Below are positions 34,662-43,006 of a DNA stretch of 64,000 nt, one piece after another. Every line of letters starts with the position of its first letter. Within the stretch, counting starts at the first letter, position 1. Made by a program: the position numbers and the translations under genes. The notes beneath the pieces are model-generated. The model did no database searches. It saw only the letters and a list, made by a program, of their open reading frames with translations, and was not told where the DNA came from. This DNA is from Butyrivibrio sp. GTDB lineage: Bacteria; Bacillota; Clostridia; Lachnospirales; Lachnospiraceae. Location: the NCBI GenBank assembly GCA_023664865.1, contig JAMPEU010000010.1, forward strand, positions 1-64,000, in the 5' to 3' direction.

Positions 34662-35942
34662 AGGTATTAATACCGTAAAGGCAAGATAATTCTCGCCACC
34701 GCGCTTTTCATTGCTTACGATTATATTTCCATTTTTCTCATGCACCAACCGTTTCAATTTAGACAGACCGATTCCTCGCCCTTTTCCTTTGCTGCTGTAT
34801 CCATTCTCAAAGAAACGCTCCGTCATATCTTCCTCATAATATGCGCTAGCATTTGCCACAACCAGTTCTATATATTCTTCCACATCTTTTATGGAGAAAA
34901 ATATTTTTCTGATAATGCCACCGTCTTCTGTATCAAAGTTATTCAGCGCCTCTATGGCGTTGTCAGTCAAAATACCCAACATTTCTACCAGTTCATATTC
35001 CGGTATAGTTAAGGATTCTTTCTTAATCTCAATTTCATACTCTACTTCAATTCTTTTGCCTTCCGCTTCTTGTATCTTACTGTACATAAAGCCTGCAATC
35101 AGTGGATTCCCTGATGCAAGCACCAGTTTTGTCTTTTCATTTTGTTCAATTACATATCCGCAATATTCCTGCTGTTTCTCTGCCAGTTCTTCATAATTAT
35201 CCGTAGTGTATATCATACTTAAGATAGCATTAATATGATTCTTCATATCATGCTGACGCTCCCTGACAAGCATAATCAAATTATCATACGCGCCATAATA
35301 TAGATTATTCATTTCCAGCTGCGCTTTTCTTTTTTCTGCTTCGACTCTGGATTTCTGCCACTCATATATGATAAATAAAAATATTAATATGAAATATACC
35401 ATTTGAATATATAATTCTTTTAATATTGCGCCTTCCCCTTTCATTTTATAAAAATTCATACCTAATCCAAAAAATACAAGAATTGTAACTCCTGCAATTA
35501 TCTTGTCTCTTTTGATGAAAAAGTCAGATAATCTCTTTAGATTCACTTTATAACTGAGTAAAATAATAATTATAAAGCAACCCATATTAATTAGCAGTTC
35601 ATTTATGTAACCTTGTTTATAGTTCCTATAAAATATGCAATACAACGGCAAAAATACTAGTAATTGAAAAATCGCAACCGTTATATAAGCAAGAGAACAA
35701 TTTACCAACGTAAGTTTTACACTTTCAGCATAATATATTAATCCATACAAAAACATTCCAATGTAAATTAATGAACCCAAGTACCTAGGAAATCCATAGT
35801 TATCAATACCAACTATCAAAAATAATACAGCTATGACCAACACAACAGCGTGAATACTAATTTTCAGCTTCTTCCCAAACAATTCAGCCAGACAATATAA
35901 ATATGCAAATAGCTCTATAAGATTTTTAATATTCCTAATCAT
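34638..35942 (-). CDS. GHKL sensor histidine kinase (kinase 2), AgrC-like
   Basis: 434 residues with about six membrane segments (1-195), a coiled linker and a GHKL kinase: H-box RQHDMKNHINAI with His231, N-box GILTDNAIEAL, G-box GKGRGIGLSKLK. Its coding sequence looks more AT-rich than its neighbours, especially in the membrane part. It is convergent with agrBD, whose terminator overlaps its last codons. Upstream come a 149-bp palindrome and a tandem repeat, then the two LytTR regulators on the same strand. A regulator-regulator-kinase unit is therefore likely, with the repeats as an insertion or leader. Ligand unknown; the AgrD peptide is the obvious candidate. Confidence 0.9.
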   Translation of the reverse strand: MIRNIKNLIELFAYLYCLAELFGKKLKISIHAVVLVIAVLFLIVGIDNYGFPRYLGSLIYIGMFLYGLIYYAESVKLTLVNCSLAYITVAIFQLLVFLPLYCIFYRNYKQGYINELLINMGCFIIIILLSYKVNLKRLSDFFIKRDKIIAGVTILVFFGLGMNFYKMKGEGAILKELYIQMVYFILIFLFIIYEWQKSRVEAEKRKAQLEMNNLYYGAYDNLIMLVRERQHDMKNHINAILSMIYTTDNYEELAEKQQEYCGYVIEQNEKTKLVLASGNPLIAGFMYSKIQEAEGKRIEVEYEIEIKKESLTIPEYELVEMLGILTDNAIEALNNFDTEDGGIIRKIFFSIKDVEEYIELVVANASAYYEEDMTERFFENGYSSKGKGRGIGLSKLKRLVHEKNGNIIVSNEKRGGENYLAFTVLIPKIKRQKP

Positions 35943-35978
35943 TTCTTTCGTTCCTCAAATACTTATTTCAACCGTCAA

Positions 35979-36127
35979 GAGCATGGACGCATATGCTTCC
36001 TCTTGAGGTCCTTGGAAAACGCCGGCACTTAGTGAAAAAGACGCAAAGCGGCTTTTGAACTTAGTACCGCTGCGATTTTCCACGGAGCGAGAGCGTACCT
36101 CAAGTGGAAACATATGCGTCCATGCTC
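35979..36127. repeat. 149-bp near-palindromic element with 31-bp inverted ends
   Basis: The 31-bp ends (35979-36009 and 36097-36127) are inverted copies matching at 29 of 31 positions. Inside, GCGTTTTCCAAGG-like and GCGATTTTCCACGG arms (36010-36022 and 36072-36085) and shorter inner pairs extend the fold, with an 11-nt bulge on one side. The whole element can form one long hairpin. No transposase, tRNA or known RNA motif was recognised. It starts 37 bp before the kinase-2 ATG. The stretch 35943-36280 has no gene and holds only this element and the tandem repeat. Confidence 0.75.
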
Positions 36128-36250
36128 CCAACAGCCTAAATATATGTGCCACGCTCCCAACAACCTAAATATATATGCCACGTTCCCAACAACCTAAATA
36201 TATATGCCACGCTCCCAACAACCTAAATATATATGCCACGCTCCCAACAT
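36124..36250. repeat. 29-bp tandem repeat, about 4.4 copies
   Basis: Units at 36124-36152, 36153-36181, 36182-36210 and 36211-36239, plus 11 bp of a fifth, with consensus from GCTCCCAACAACC to TATGCCAC. Copies differ at one to three positions. The first unit overlaps the end of the palindrome by 4 bp. No spacers, so it is not a CRISPR array. Confidence 0.9.
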
Positions 36251-36280
36251 CTGAAATGCTACAATAACCTTACTTCCACC

Positions 36281-37009
36281 TCAGCCGCTAATCATCATAT
36301 GTTTCAGCAACTTCTGCTTAAATGTATTGCCAAATTCAATCAGTTCTTTTACATCCCTAAGTTGCACATACCTGTTGACAACATCAACCTTATCTATGTA
36401 ATCCACGTTTATTATATGATACCTGCTGCATTGTACGAACCTGTCAGAACCCAGTTCCTGCAATATTTTCTTATTGGCTTTATAAGGCAGGCTAAGATTC
36501 CCATTAGTACAGTGAACAATCTGTCCCGCCCTGCTGTTCTCTATGTAGATAATATCAGAGATTTCCTTCTTATACAGAATCCCATCCTTGCGGAAGAAGA
36601 TGCTCTGAGACGTATTATCATTTACCGGAAAGTCGAGCGCCTCAGCAATCACCTCGGATACCTTCTGCACGTCATACGGTTTCTCAACATAATAATAACA
36701 ATGAAGGTCACTGTAGGCATATAATTCAGGGTCTTCTAACGCAGTAGTAAATATTATAGGCGTATACTTATATTTCTGGAATGTACGAAGGTATTTGGCA
36801 AAACTCATTCCTGATACGTCGCTGGGATTGGCAGTGTCTAAGACAATATCCAGCATAAACAAGTCAATATTGTTTTTAACTGCCAGAAGCGTCGCCTCTT
36901 CCTCGTTAGAAGCTGTTTTTATTTCCACATCATTTCTAACATTCTCTATTATCTTGACAAGCATATCCCTGCTTCTAATGTTATCTTCTACGATAAGAAC
37001 CGTTTTCAT
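36281..37009 (-). CDS. LytTR-family response regulator 1 (AgrA-like)
   Basis: 242 residues. The receiver domain (1 to about 120) has the acidic pair at 8-9, phospho-acceptor Asp54 in LFMLDIVLD, and VEKPY with the conserved Lys. The LytTR DNA-binding domain (about 138-242) contains FRKDGILYKKEISDIIYIE and the CSRYHIINVDYI block. LytTR regulators bind 9-bp direct repeats about 21-22 bp apart; one such site lies at 33747-33776. GGGAAGAG precedes the ATG. It follows regulator 2 by 23 nt, so the two are co-transcribed. Likely partner of one of the two GHKL kinases. Confidence 0.92.
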   Translation of the reverse strand: MKTVLIVEDNIRSRDMLVKIIENVRNDVEIKTASNEEEATLLAVKNNIDLFMLDIVLDTANPSDVSGMSFAKYLRTFQKYKYTPIIFTTALEDPELYAYSDLHCYYYVEKPYDVQKVSEVIAEALDFPVNDNTSQSIFFRKDGILYKKEISDIIYIENSRAGQIVHCTNGNLSLPYKANKKILQELGSDRFVQCSRYHIINVDYIDKVDVVNRYVQLRDVKELIEFGNTFKQKLLKHMMISG

Positions 37010-37032
37010 GCTGTATCTCTTCCCGTCAGTGA

Positions 37033-37767
37033 TTATAAAATGTATCTTACGCAGGCTGCCCTGAATGATTTCTCCTTCGACCTGCTTATGCTTAAGCGCG
37101 TGCCGTTTTTCAACTCAAGTTCATGGGTATCCCATTGTTTCAAGTAATGGCAGTTTACCAGATAACTGTTATGTGGAAAGGCAAAGCCAAACACGCATAA
37201 CTGCTCATACAGTTCTTTAGTCTTTTCTTTGACATTGATAACCGACACTTCATCAGGCACATCATAATAGTGGATATTGCTTCCATTCTTGGCAATTTCT
37301 ATATAAAGAATCTTGTCCACGTCAATGGGCATCATAGTTTTGCCTCTGGTAACCATAATCCGATTTTTCTCACAGCGTCTGTACATCTCCTGCACCGTTT
37401 CCAGCAGGCTTTTTCTCAGTTCTCGTTTCTGCTCTTTACGCACATACCGATAAGGCGTACATTTAAAGTCTGATGTCTTCGGTAAAGTTTTATCCGTACA
37501 AAATACCAACAGCCCATCTTTATTTAACTTCCTATACTCCTTGGCAATTTCCCTTCCGCTTTTACCCGGCAGCATAATATCCATTATAACCAGATTATAT
37601 CTGCTCACGCTTGCCTTGAGCAAATCCTCGCCATTGTTAAACATGGATATCTTAAAGTCTCCCTGTTTTAGTTCGCCCTCAAGCAGAATGTCCCTTATCT
37701 CTCGTGCGCTCTTCCTTTCATCATCGCAAATTGCAATCCATAATAATTCTTCGCCTGTGTAATACAT
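37033..37767 (-). CDS. LytTR-family response regulator 2 (AgrA-like)
   Basis: 244 residues. Receiver with the acidic pair in ICDDE (13-17), Asp63 in LVIMDIMLPG and FCTDKTLPKTS; then a LytTR domain with MVTRGKTMMPIDVDKILYIE and FPHNSYLVNCHYLKQWD. It is closer in style to the single-domain-linker regulators of peptide systems than regulator 1, and the two are not near-identical. GAGGGCGGAG precedes the ATG. It is the first gene of the regulator-regulator unit; upstream lies an 8-bp inverted repeat and then the divergent XRE gene. Two regulators with two kinases suggests either two parallel pathways or cross-talk around one AgrD signal. Confidence 0.92.
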   Translation of the reverse strand: MYYTGEELLWIAICDDERKSAREIRDILLEGELKQGDFKISMFNNGEDLLKASVSRYNLVIMDIMLPGKSGREIAKEYRKLNKDGLLVFCTDKTLPKTSDFKCTPYRYVRKEQKRELRKSLLETVQEMYRRCEKNRIMVTRGKTMMPIDVDKILYIEIAKNGSNIHYYDVPDEVSVINVKEKTKELYEQLCVFGFAFPHNSYLVNCHYLKQWDTHELELKNGTRLSISRSKEKSFRAACVRYIL

Positions 37768-37816
37768 ACTCTCCGCCCTCTTACAGTCTTTCTATTTATT
37801 TTATTTTACATCATTA

Positions 37817-37846
37817 ACTATGTTTATTTTCTATTTACAACATAGT
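37817..37846. promoter_or_regulatory. 8-bp inverted repeat upstream of response regulator 2
   Basis: ACTATGTT (37817-37824) and AACATAGT (37839-37846) form a perfect inverted repeat with a 14-bp gap, 50 bp upstream of the regulator-2 start. It could be an operator or a weak hairpin; it differs from the TTGTTGT sites of the XRE genes. Confidence 0.4.
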
Positions 37847-37892
37847 ATGGTAGTTATTTTCATTTTATTACACTTTATAGTATTTCATCAAA

Positions 37893-37928
37893 CAACAACT
37901 TGTTGTGTGATAATATCTGTAACAACAA
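37893..37928 (+). promoter_or_regulatory. Operator-like inverted repeats before the first XRE gene
   Basis: TTGTTGT (37900-37906) and ACAACAA (37922-37928) are inverted with a 15-bp spacer. The first arm also belongs to the 13-bp palindrome CAACAACTTGTTG (37893-37905). The same TTGTTGT-GTG arrangement recurs before the second XRE gene, so it is a likely autoregulatory site. Confidence 0.55.
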
Positions 37929-37977
37929 ACGCAATAATTTATGTGTATTTTTCGCATTAAAATCAGAAAATAAGGTT

Positions 37978-38325
37978 ATGAAAACATTAAACACCATTTT
38001 AAGAGATTTAAGAGAAGATAATGATTATAAGCAGGAAACTGTTGCCAAATATCTGGGCGTGTCACAGCAGACGTACTCTAACTATGAAAATGGAAGGCGC
38101 GAAATCCCCATTGAAGCTGTCAAAAAGTTGTCCGCATTATATAAGGTAAGCACTGATTATCTTTTGCGTTCAGATACCGCATATATGGGAAATCTGGATA
38201 TGAAGGCAACTTATATTGATAATATCACAATGCACGATATTGTCTATGATTTGCAGTCACTGAACGATGCAGACCGAAAGAATCTTGTGAAATATATCAA
38301 ATTCCTGCATCAAGAGTCCGATTAA
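37978..38325 (+). CDS. XRE-family transcription regulator 1
   Basis: 115 residues from ATG 37978 (AAGG lies only 2 nt upstream, so initiation may be weak; the open frame extends upstream without a better site). A helix-turn-helix occupies residues 5-60: ETVAKYLGVSQQTYSNYENG and YKVSTDYLLRSD. The C-terminal 50 residues (helical) probably dimerise. It is clearly paralogous to the next gene: same length, and HDIVYDLQSLNDADRKNLVKYIKFL matches HDFIYNIQQFDDEKRKSLAQFVRFL in pattern. It is divergent from the LytTR regulators, sharing their control region. Likely a repressor or modulator acting at the TTGTTGT sites. Confidence 0.88.
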   Translation: MKTLNTILRDLREDNDYKQETVAKYLGVSQQTYSNYENGRREIPIEAVKKLSALYKVSTDYLLRSDTAYMGNLDMKATYIDNITMHDIVYDLQSLNDADRKNLVKYIKFLHQESD

Positions 38326-38356
38326 CATACATTCGTATGTTTGTTTTTTCTTTTTG
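38324..38356 (+). terminator. Terminator of the first XRE gene
   Basis: AACATAC / GTATGTT stem (38324-38330 with 38335-38341), 4-nt loop and a T-rich tail (TTTTTTC TTTTT), overlapping the stop codon. Confidence 0.8.
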
Positions 38357-38391
38357 TCAACATCAATACGTTGTAAAACCTTGTTTTCAAT

Positions 38392-38421
38392 TTGTTGTGT
38401 GTTATCTTAGTTTTACAACAA
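38392..38421 (+). promoter_or_regulatory. Operator-like inverted repeat before the second XRE gene
   Basis: TTGTTGT (38392-38398) and ACAACAA (38415-38421) with a 16-bp spacer, 50 bp before the ATG; the same arms and the same GTG after the first arm as at 37900-37928. Confidence 0.55.
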
Positions 38422-38470
38422 GTTGAATTGTGTATGAACATATATTTAAGAAAGAAGCAAGGTCGCAAGT

Positions 38471-38815
38471 ATGAAACAAATACATGAGTTTATGCGTGCA
38501 TTAAGGGAGCAACATGGCTATACTCAGGAGTATATTGCCAAATACTTAGGAATCACGCAGCAGACATATTCAAACTATGAATTAGGGACTCGTGAAGTTC
38601 CTCTACATCATATCGTCAGGCTATCACACCTTTATCAGGTAAGCACAGACTATTTGCTGGGAATCAAAAATCCATACGCCGGAAACATCAATCTGTCACA
38701 AGAGTATTTCGACGGACTCTCTCTGCATGACTTTATATATAACATCCAGCAGTTTGATGATGAAAAGAGAAAAAGTCTTGCCCAGTTTGTACGTTTCCTG
38801 AACAGTCAAGAATAG
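38471..38815 (+). CDS. XRE-family transcription regulator 2
   Basis: 114 residues from ATG 38471, after AAGAAGCAAGG. Helix-turn-helix at about 5-60 with EYIAKYLGITQQTYSNYELG and YQVSTDYLLGI. The C-terminal part mirrors regulator 1, so the pair arose by duplication. It has its own promoter region and a TTGTTGT operator. It ends 4 bp from the convergent O-antigen-ligase-like gene with no terminator visible between them. Target genes unknown; the flanking Agr island and polysaccharide genes are candidates. Confidence 0.88.
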   Translation: MKQIHEFMRALREQHGYTQEYIAKYLGITQQTYSNYELGTREVPLHHIVRLSHLYQVSTDYLLGIKNPYAGNINLSQEYFDGLSLHDFIYNIQQFDDEKRKSLAQFVRFLNSQE

Positions 38816-38819
38816 AGTC

Positions 38820-41330
38820 TCACACCCTGCCGGCAGTATCGGCGGATTTGCCGCGCACATCGCAAATAAGCGGCGTCAATGCAAGCATCAGTCCAAGCGT
38901 AAGCGGATTGCACGGATGGAAAACCCATTCCGTAAGTCCGGCGACGGCAAATACGATTACCACAGTAAGCGGAAGCAGACTGCACATTCTGTCTTCCTTC
39001 CTTTTATTATAATAAACCGCCGACTGTATAAACGTATACAGTATAAACAAAATAAATATAATTCCTACAGGAATCCCATGGTCGTATGCCACTTGAATAT
39101 ATATGTTGTGTGCATGAACATTGCCAACGCTGCCGTCCTCGCTCCTAAGCTCCATGTCGTCATGCCCTGCCATATTCAGATGCGATATATATAGCTTAAA
39201 TAAGTCCAGCCTGCCGTTGGAATATGTTTGCAGTTTTTCTTCCTGTGTCTCCTCCTCAGTTTCAGAAGGCAGCATGGCGCCGATGGAATTTACTGATGCC
39301 AGCAGCATTTTGTCAACATCATTATCGTTTTTTGAAGTTATAATCGATTCAATGCAGTCCTCTTCCGGGATTCCTAGCACCTTCATCTCAAATAATCGTA
39401 TAAATCCACGAATAGTCATATAATACTGACCATCCATTTTTCTTACATCTATAATATCGGCTGGCAACCATTCAATATCAAATTTTTCCGGCTGGGCGAC
39501 AACGGAGGGCACAATACGCTGCAGAGTAAAAACTGCCGGAAAGCATGCAATAACTGCTGCAATTAACAGCGCTGCCACAGATAATGCCTTTTTCTTAAAA
39601 TGATTGCTCAAGCATACAATTGGGAAAGCCACAATGAACATTAAAACAATTGCAAGGTAGCCTGTCCGGGTTAATGTCAAAATAAGATATACCACAGAAA
39701 TTCCAAACAGCGACAATTCTTTCCAGATATAAGAAAGTTTAGGGTTATTGCGATATAAATGTATGAGTTTGACAAATGCCGCACACGCTATCAATAACAG
39801 ATACTCAGCGGTAACTGTTACTGTATGGAAAATAAACGGGTATCTTGACTGCTGGAAGATAACATAAGGCCTGTGCATCAGACAATAACATGTCATTACA
39901 GCAAAATGGAGCAATATCCCATTGCAAATATTACATAACAGCCGTTCTTTTTTGTCCCATGCCGCAATGCGCAAATAATAAAGCGCAAAAACGCATGCCA
40001 AATATATAGTCCAGCCTCTGGTATTGCGGAATATAATCAGCAGCGCAAGGAATACCGCCACAATTATTCCGTACTTTGAGATTCCTTTGACCTGCTTACG
40101 AAGCAAAATAGCAACCGTATTAATAATGACAATTCCCGCAATCACAGCCGCGTATATAGTAAGCCGCAGAATCTGCATTCCATCTTCTGTTGCAACATTC
40201 GCCACATGTGCGTTGTAATATAAATATCCGGCGGCGGCAGCTATTATAATGTATAACAGGTTAATACGGTTAAAAATTTCCTTGCGCTTATATGTTACTA
40301 TAAGTGACAGCCCCAAATAGAACAACATCTCCAGATATGCGATTGTATGCTGATCCTCATAAAGTGCATTCATATAATGAACCGTCGCCTGAAATGCCAA
40401 AGCCAAAAAAGCTGCCTGAAGATAGTCCGTCCATCTGTCACGCAAAATCGACAAACCCATATCATTGCTCTTATGCTCTCTCTTATGGTACACACCATAC
40501 AGCAGAATTGATGCCACAATCAAAATACCTGTCTCAAAGAAAATTATATCCAAACCATCATAAATAACATAGCTATTAAGGGCCGCGGTATTTTTAAATA
40601 GATTGCACGGCCATATTGCAATCATACATATGGCAGCGGCAACTACAATTATCGGACCTGCTATCCGTTTCCACACTGTCTCCACCGTAAGCAGATAATT
40701 CTTCTCAGGATGTTTCTCATAGTGTTTCTTTGATAAGAAAGTAATAAGCATGCCTAATAGCACAATAGCGGCATAACACGCAAACGATTTGCCTTTTCCA
40801 AACGGCAGCTCATAGTCATATTCCGTTATAATATTCCTGCCCCTGACTTCCGTACCGCCATAAAATAACTGTTTGTTATAGGTCGTTCCTGATGTCGCCG
40901 TATCCTCATACGCCACATAGAACTCTTCCGAAACCCCCTGTATCATATAGCAGTATTCCTTACCGGCTTCCACGTCCTGATCAAGCTCTATCGCATATAA
41001 TCCGGGCAGTCCTTCCGCATTTTCGACAATGACGTTCTTGTCCATAATGGGGTTATAATCTGCGTCAAACAGAATAAACCTGAATTCTCCGCCCGCATTT
41101 TCGTTCAACAGGTAGATTTTGATATCCGCTATATGGCTGTACGTCGCAACAAACCTCTGCGCCGCCAGATTATCGCCTTTTATGGCTTCTGAGTATGCAG
41201 AAATCTCCTGATTGCTTACTACGACAGGATTTTCGGTTACGAAACGCGTCGGCCGCAATATTAAAATACAACAAATCACAATCCAGGCCACCCCGCAGAG
41301 CGCCTGATGCTTATTAATAATTTTATCCAT
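38820..41330 (-). CDS. O-antigen ligase/polymerase-like membrane protein
   Basis: 836 residues. An N-terminal helix is followed by an extracellular beta-rich domain (about 35-170; KIYLLNENAGGEFRFILFDAD), then about 12 membrane segments. A late large loop contains SNGRLDLFKLY and GNVHAHNIYIQVAYDHG, the Arg and His-Asn-x-Tyr motifs of the Wzy/WaaL (O-antigen ligase) family. Such enzymes polymerise or transfer lipid-linked glycans on the outer face of the membrane. The extra extracytoplasmic domain before the helices is not usual. It is convergent with the XRE gene and last in the minus-strand run of GT-C-like genes. Family confident; polymerase versus ligase cannot be decided. Confidence 0.82.
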   Translation of the reverse strand: MDKIINKHQALCGVAWIVICCILILRPTRFVTENPVVVSNQEISAYSEAIKGDNLAAQRFVATYSHIADIKIYLLNENAGGEFRFILFDADYNPIMDKNVIVENAEGLPGLYAIELDQDVEAGKEYCYMIQGVSEEFYVAYEDTATSGTTYNKQLFYGGTEVRGRNIITEYDYELPFGKGKSFACYAAIVLLGMLITFLSKKHYEKHPEKNYLLTVETVWKRIAGPIIVVAAAICMIAIWPCNLFKNTAALNSYVIYDGLDIIFFETGILIVASILLYGVYHKREHKSNDMGLSILRDRWTDYLQAAFLALAFQATVHYMNALYEDQHTIAYLEMLFYLGLSLIVTYKRKEIFNRINLLYIIIAAAAGYLYYNAHVANVATEDGMQILRLTIYAAVIAGIVIINTVAILLRKQVKGISKYGIIVAVFLALLIIFRNTRGWTIYLACVFALYYLRIAAWDKKERLLCNICNGILLHFAVMTCYCLMHRPYVIFQQSRYPFIFHTVTVTAEYLLLIACAAFVKLIHLYRNNPKLSYIWKELSLFGISVVYLILTLTRTGYLAIVLMFIVAFPIVCLSNHFKKKALSVAALLIAAVIACFPAVFTLQRIVPSVVAQPEKFDIEWLPADIIDVRKMDGQYYMTIRGFIRLFEMKVLGIPEEDCIESIITSKNDNDVDKMLLASVNSIGAMLPSETEEETQEEKLQTYSNGRLDLFKLYISHLNMAGHDDMELRSEDGSVGNVHAHNIYIQVAYDHGIPVGIIFILFILYTFIQSAVYYNKRKEDRMCSLLPLTVVIVFAVAGLTEWVFHPCNPLTLGLMLALTPLICDVRGKSADTAGRV

Positions 41331-41402
41331 TCTTATATAAACTCTTTCCTATATTTTTTAATACCACATTAATGTCTCTTATAATAAAATTATACGCTGC
41401 TT

Positions 41403-42935
41403 TCATTCTCTGAGTTTCCAGATATGGGCATTTCCATATTCCGTTATCATCTCTTTCCCTCCCTGTTCGCAAAGCAAATCAATCTCTGAGCCTATGCTTG
41501 TCAGAATATATTTGGATTGTAGTCCTGCAAAATCCTCCATATTAATTTCTTTGGTGTACAGTTCTATGCCAGCGCCTTCGGGTATTGCATACAGATATGT
41601 ATAGTCTACTGTAATCGGCCATATAATCGTATTATCCCAAGGCGTATCGGCAGCCAAATCACAGAAATCCACCTTCATCATGTCATTTCTGCCTTTTTCC
41701 AACATAGCCTCTTTTTCGTATGTATACATTGGCAAAGAATATATACACGAATCAGCCTCTTTTATGCCAAAAGCCCATACAAAAGCAGCTAATGCTAATA
41801 TATATCCCTTCACGGATTTTACCTCAAGAGAAAAAATAAATATAAATATTAAAATAAAGGCTGCCGAATACCGAACCCCATTACCAATGTTCGCCAGATA
41901 AATAATGGCTAAAAGCATTACGCAAAAATAGAACAACCACCAGCTTAGCCATCTCCTTCTCTCTTTATTATCTTTGTTTAACAGAATCACACAGAGAAAA
42001 TAAGCTATTGCTATAAAATATATAAAATATATCCCCCCCATAGGAAGTCCATATATATTGGTTTCCCAAAAGCTTTCCCATATTTGTTGTATAGCTGAAA
42101 CAAATATTATTATAATATTATATACCCCATATATCGGGCTATCAAATAATATCTTTAACCAGCTAAGCTTAATCATGCTTTCAGTATATGCCGAACAAAA
42201 ATTTCGGCTAATAAAAACAGCCATTCCACAACTGAACAATACCCATGCAATCTCAAGAAGAACAACCGATTTCTTATGATGCTTTTTATACAAAAAGTAC
42301 CCCGGCAATACCATCAGAATCAAAAAATATGGCCTCATCTGGAATAATAGGAATAGTATGACATTCATTATAACCACATAACGAATCTTAACATCATACA
42401 GATTCCTATACATCTTAATAGAAATTCCAAGAAAAATTATTGTCAAAGCATATACAGGCGTTTCCATCATTCCTGACAAAACATATCGCGTCATAAATGT
42501 ATGAGAGCAATATAACAGACAGATAAATAATGCTTGACTCAATGATGGACGTACAAGTATTGCAAATATGACCATCGAAATTGTCATAAGCAGAATATTG
42601 CAGTATATGGGTGACAGCAGAGACCAGCCAAAAATTTTGGCATACACAACGTGCATCAACATTATAACAAAGTTCCACGGCCCCAGCGTTCCAATATTGG
42701 CTGTACTGCCATTGTATCCGAAGTAACCCAATGGCATATTATACTTTGCCATACCTTCAATCATTTTATAATAAAAAATCTCATCATTCCAAGTAGAATT
42801 TGCAATAAAAATATTGGTTAGATCAAGGGTATGGCATGTTCTTAGACACAACAGCAAACAAGACAATATTGGCGTTAATGAGAAACCCAATACTGACAAA
42901 ATAAATTTATAATCTATTTTTTTTGCCCCCGCCAT
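41403..42935 (-). CDS. Multi-spanning protein, candidate GT-C glycosyltransferase
   Basis: 510 residues with about eleven membrane segments and a soluble C-terminal domain (about 400-510). After the first helix comes WNDEIFYYKMIEGM, an acidic Asp-Glu pair in the first outer loop, as in GT-C enzymes that use polyprenyl-phosphate sugars. I do not recognise the exact family. The coding sequence looks more AT-rich than the operon to its right (long runs of AT-rich codons). GAGGTGG lies 11-12 nt before the ATG. It lies 71 nt after a similar protein and 72 nt before the ligase-like gene, so the three are probably co-transcribed. Confidence 0.6.
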   Translation of the reverse strand: MAGAKKIDYKFILSVLGFSLTPILSCLLLCLRTCHTLDLTNIFIANSTWNDEIFYYKMIEGMAKYNMPLGYFGYNGSTANIGTLGPWNFVIMLMHVVYAKIFGWSLLSPIYCNILLMTISMVIFAILVRPSLSQALFICLLYCSHTFMTRYVLSGMMETPVYALTIIFLGISIKMYRNLYDVKIRYVVIMNVILFLLFQMRPYFLILMVLPGYFLYKKHHKKSVVLLEIAWVLFSCGMAVFISRNFCSAYTESMIKLSWLKILFDSPIYGVYNIIIIFVSAIQQIWESFWETNIYGLPMGGIYFIYFIAIAYFLCVILLNKDNKERRRWLSWWLFYFCVMLLAIIYLANIGNGVRYSAAFILIFIFIFSLEVKSVKGYILALAAFVWAFGIKEADSCIYSLPMYTYEKEAMLEKGRNDMMKVDFCDLAADTPWDNTIIWPITVDYTYLYAIPEGAGIELYTKEINMEDFAGLQSKYILTSIGSEIDLLCEQGGKEMITEYGNAHIWKLRE

Positions 42936-43006
42936 ACTTTATCACCACCTCTTCTTTTCGGTTCAAATCTGCCATTTATGGCAGATATAAATCCAGCTAT
43001 ATGTAC

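Noticed and set aside
35955-36152. 65-codon minus-strand frame in the gap upstream of kinase 2
   Set aside because: It is a translation through the palindrome and tandem repeat with no ribosome binding site or coding character.
36124-36250. Possible CRISPR array
   Set aside because: The 29-bp units abut with no spacers and no cas genes are present, so it is a plain tandem repeat.
37805-37840. Second LytTR direct-repeat site before response regulator 2
   Set aside because: Two GTT-containing units exist on the minus strand but are 23 bp apart and one matches the half-site poorly.
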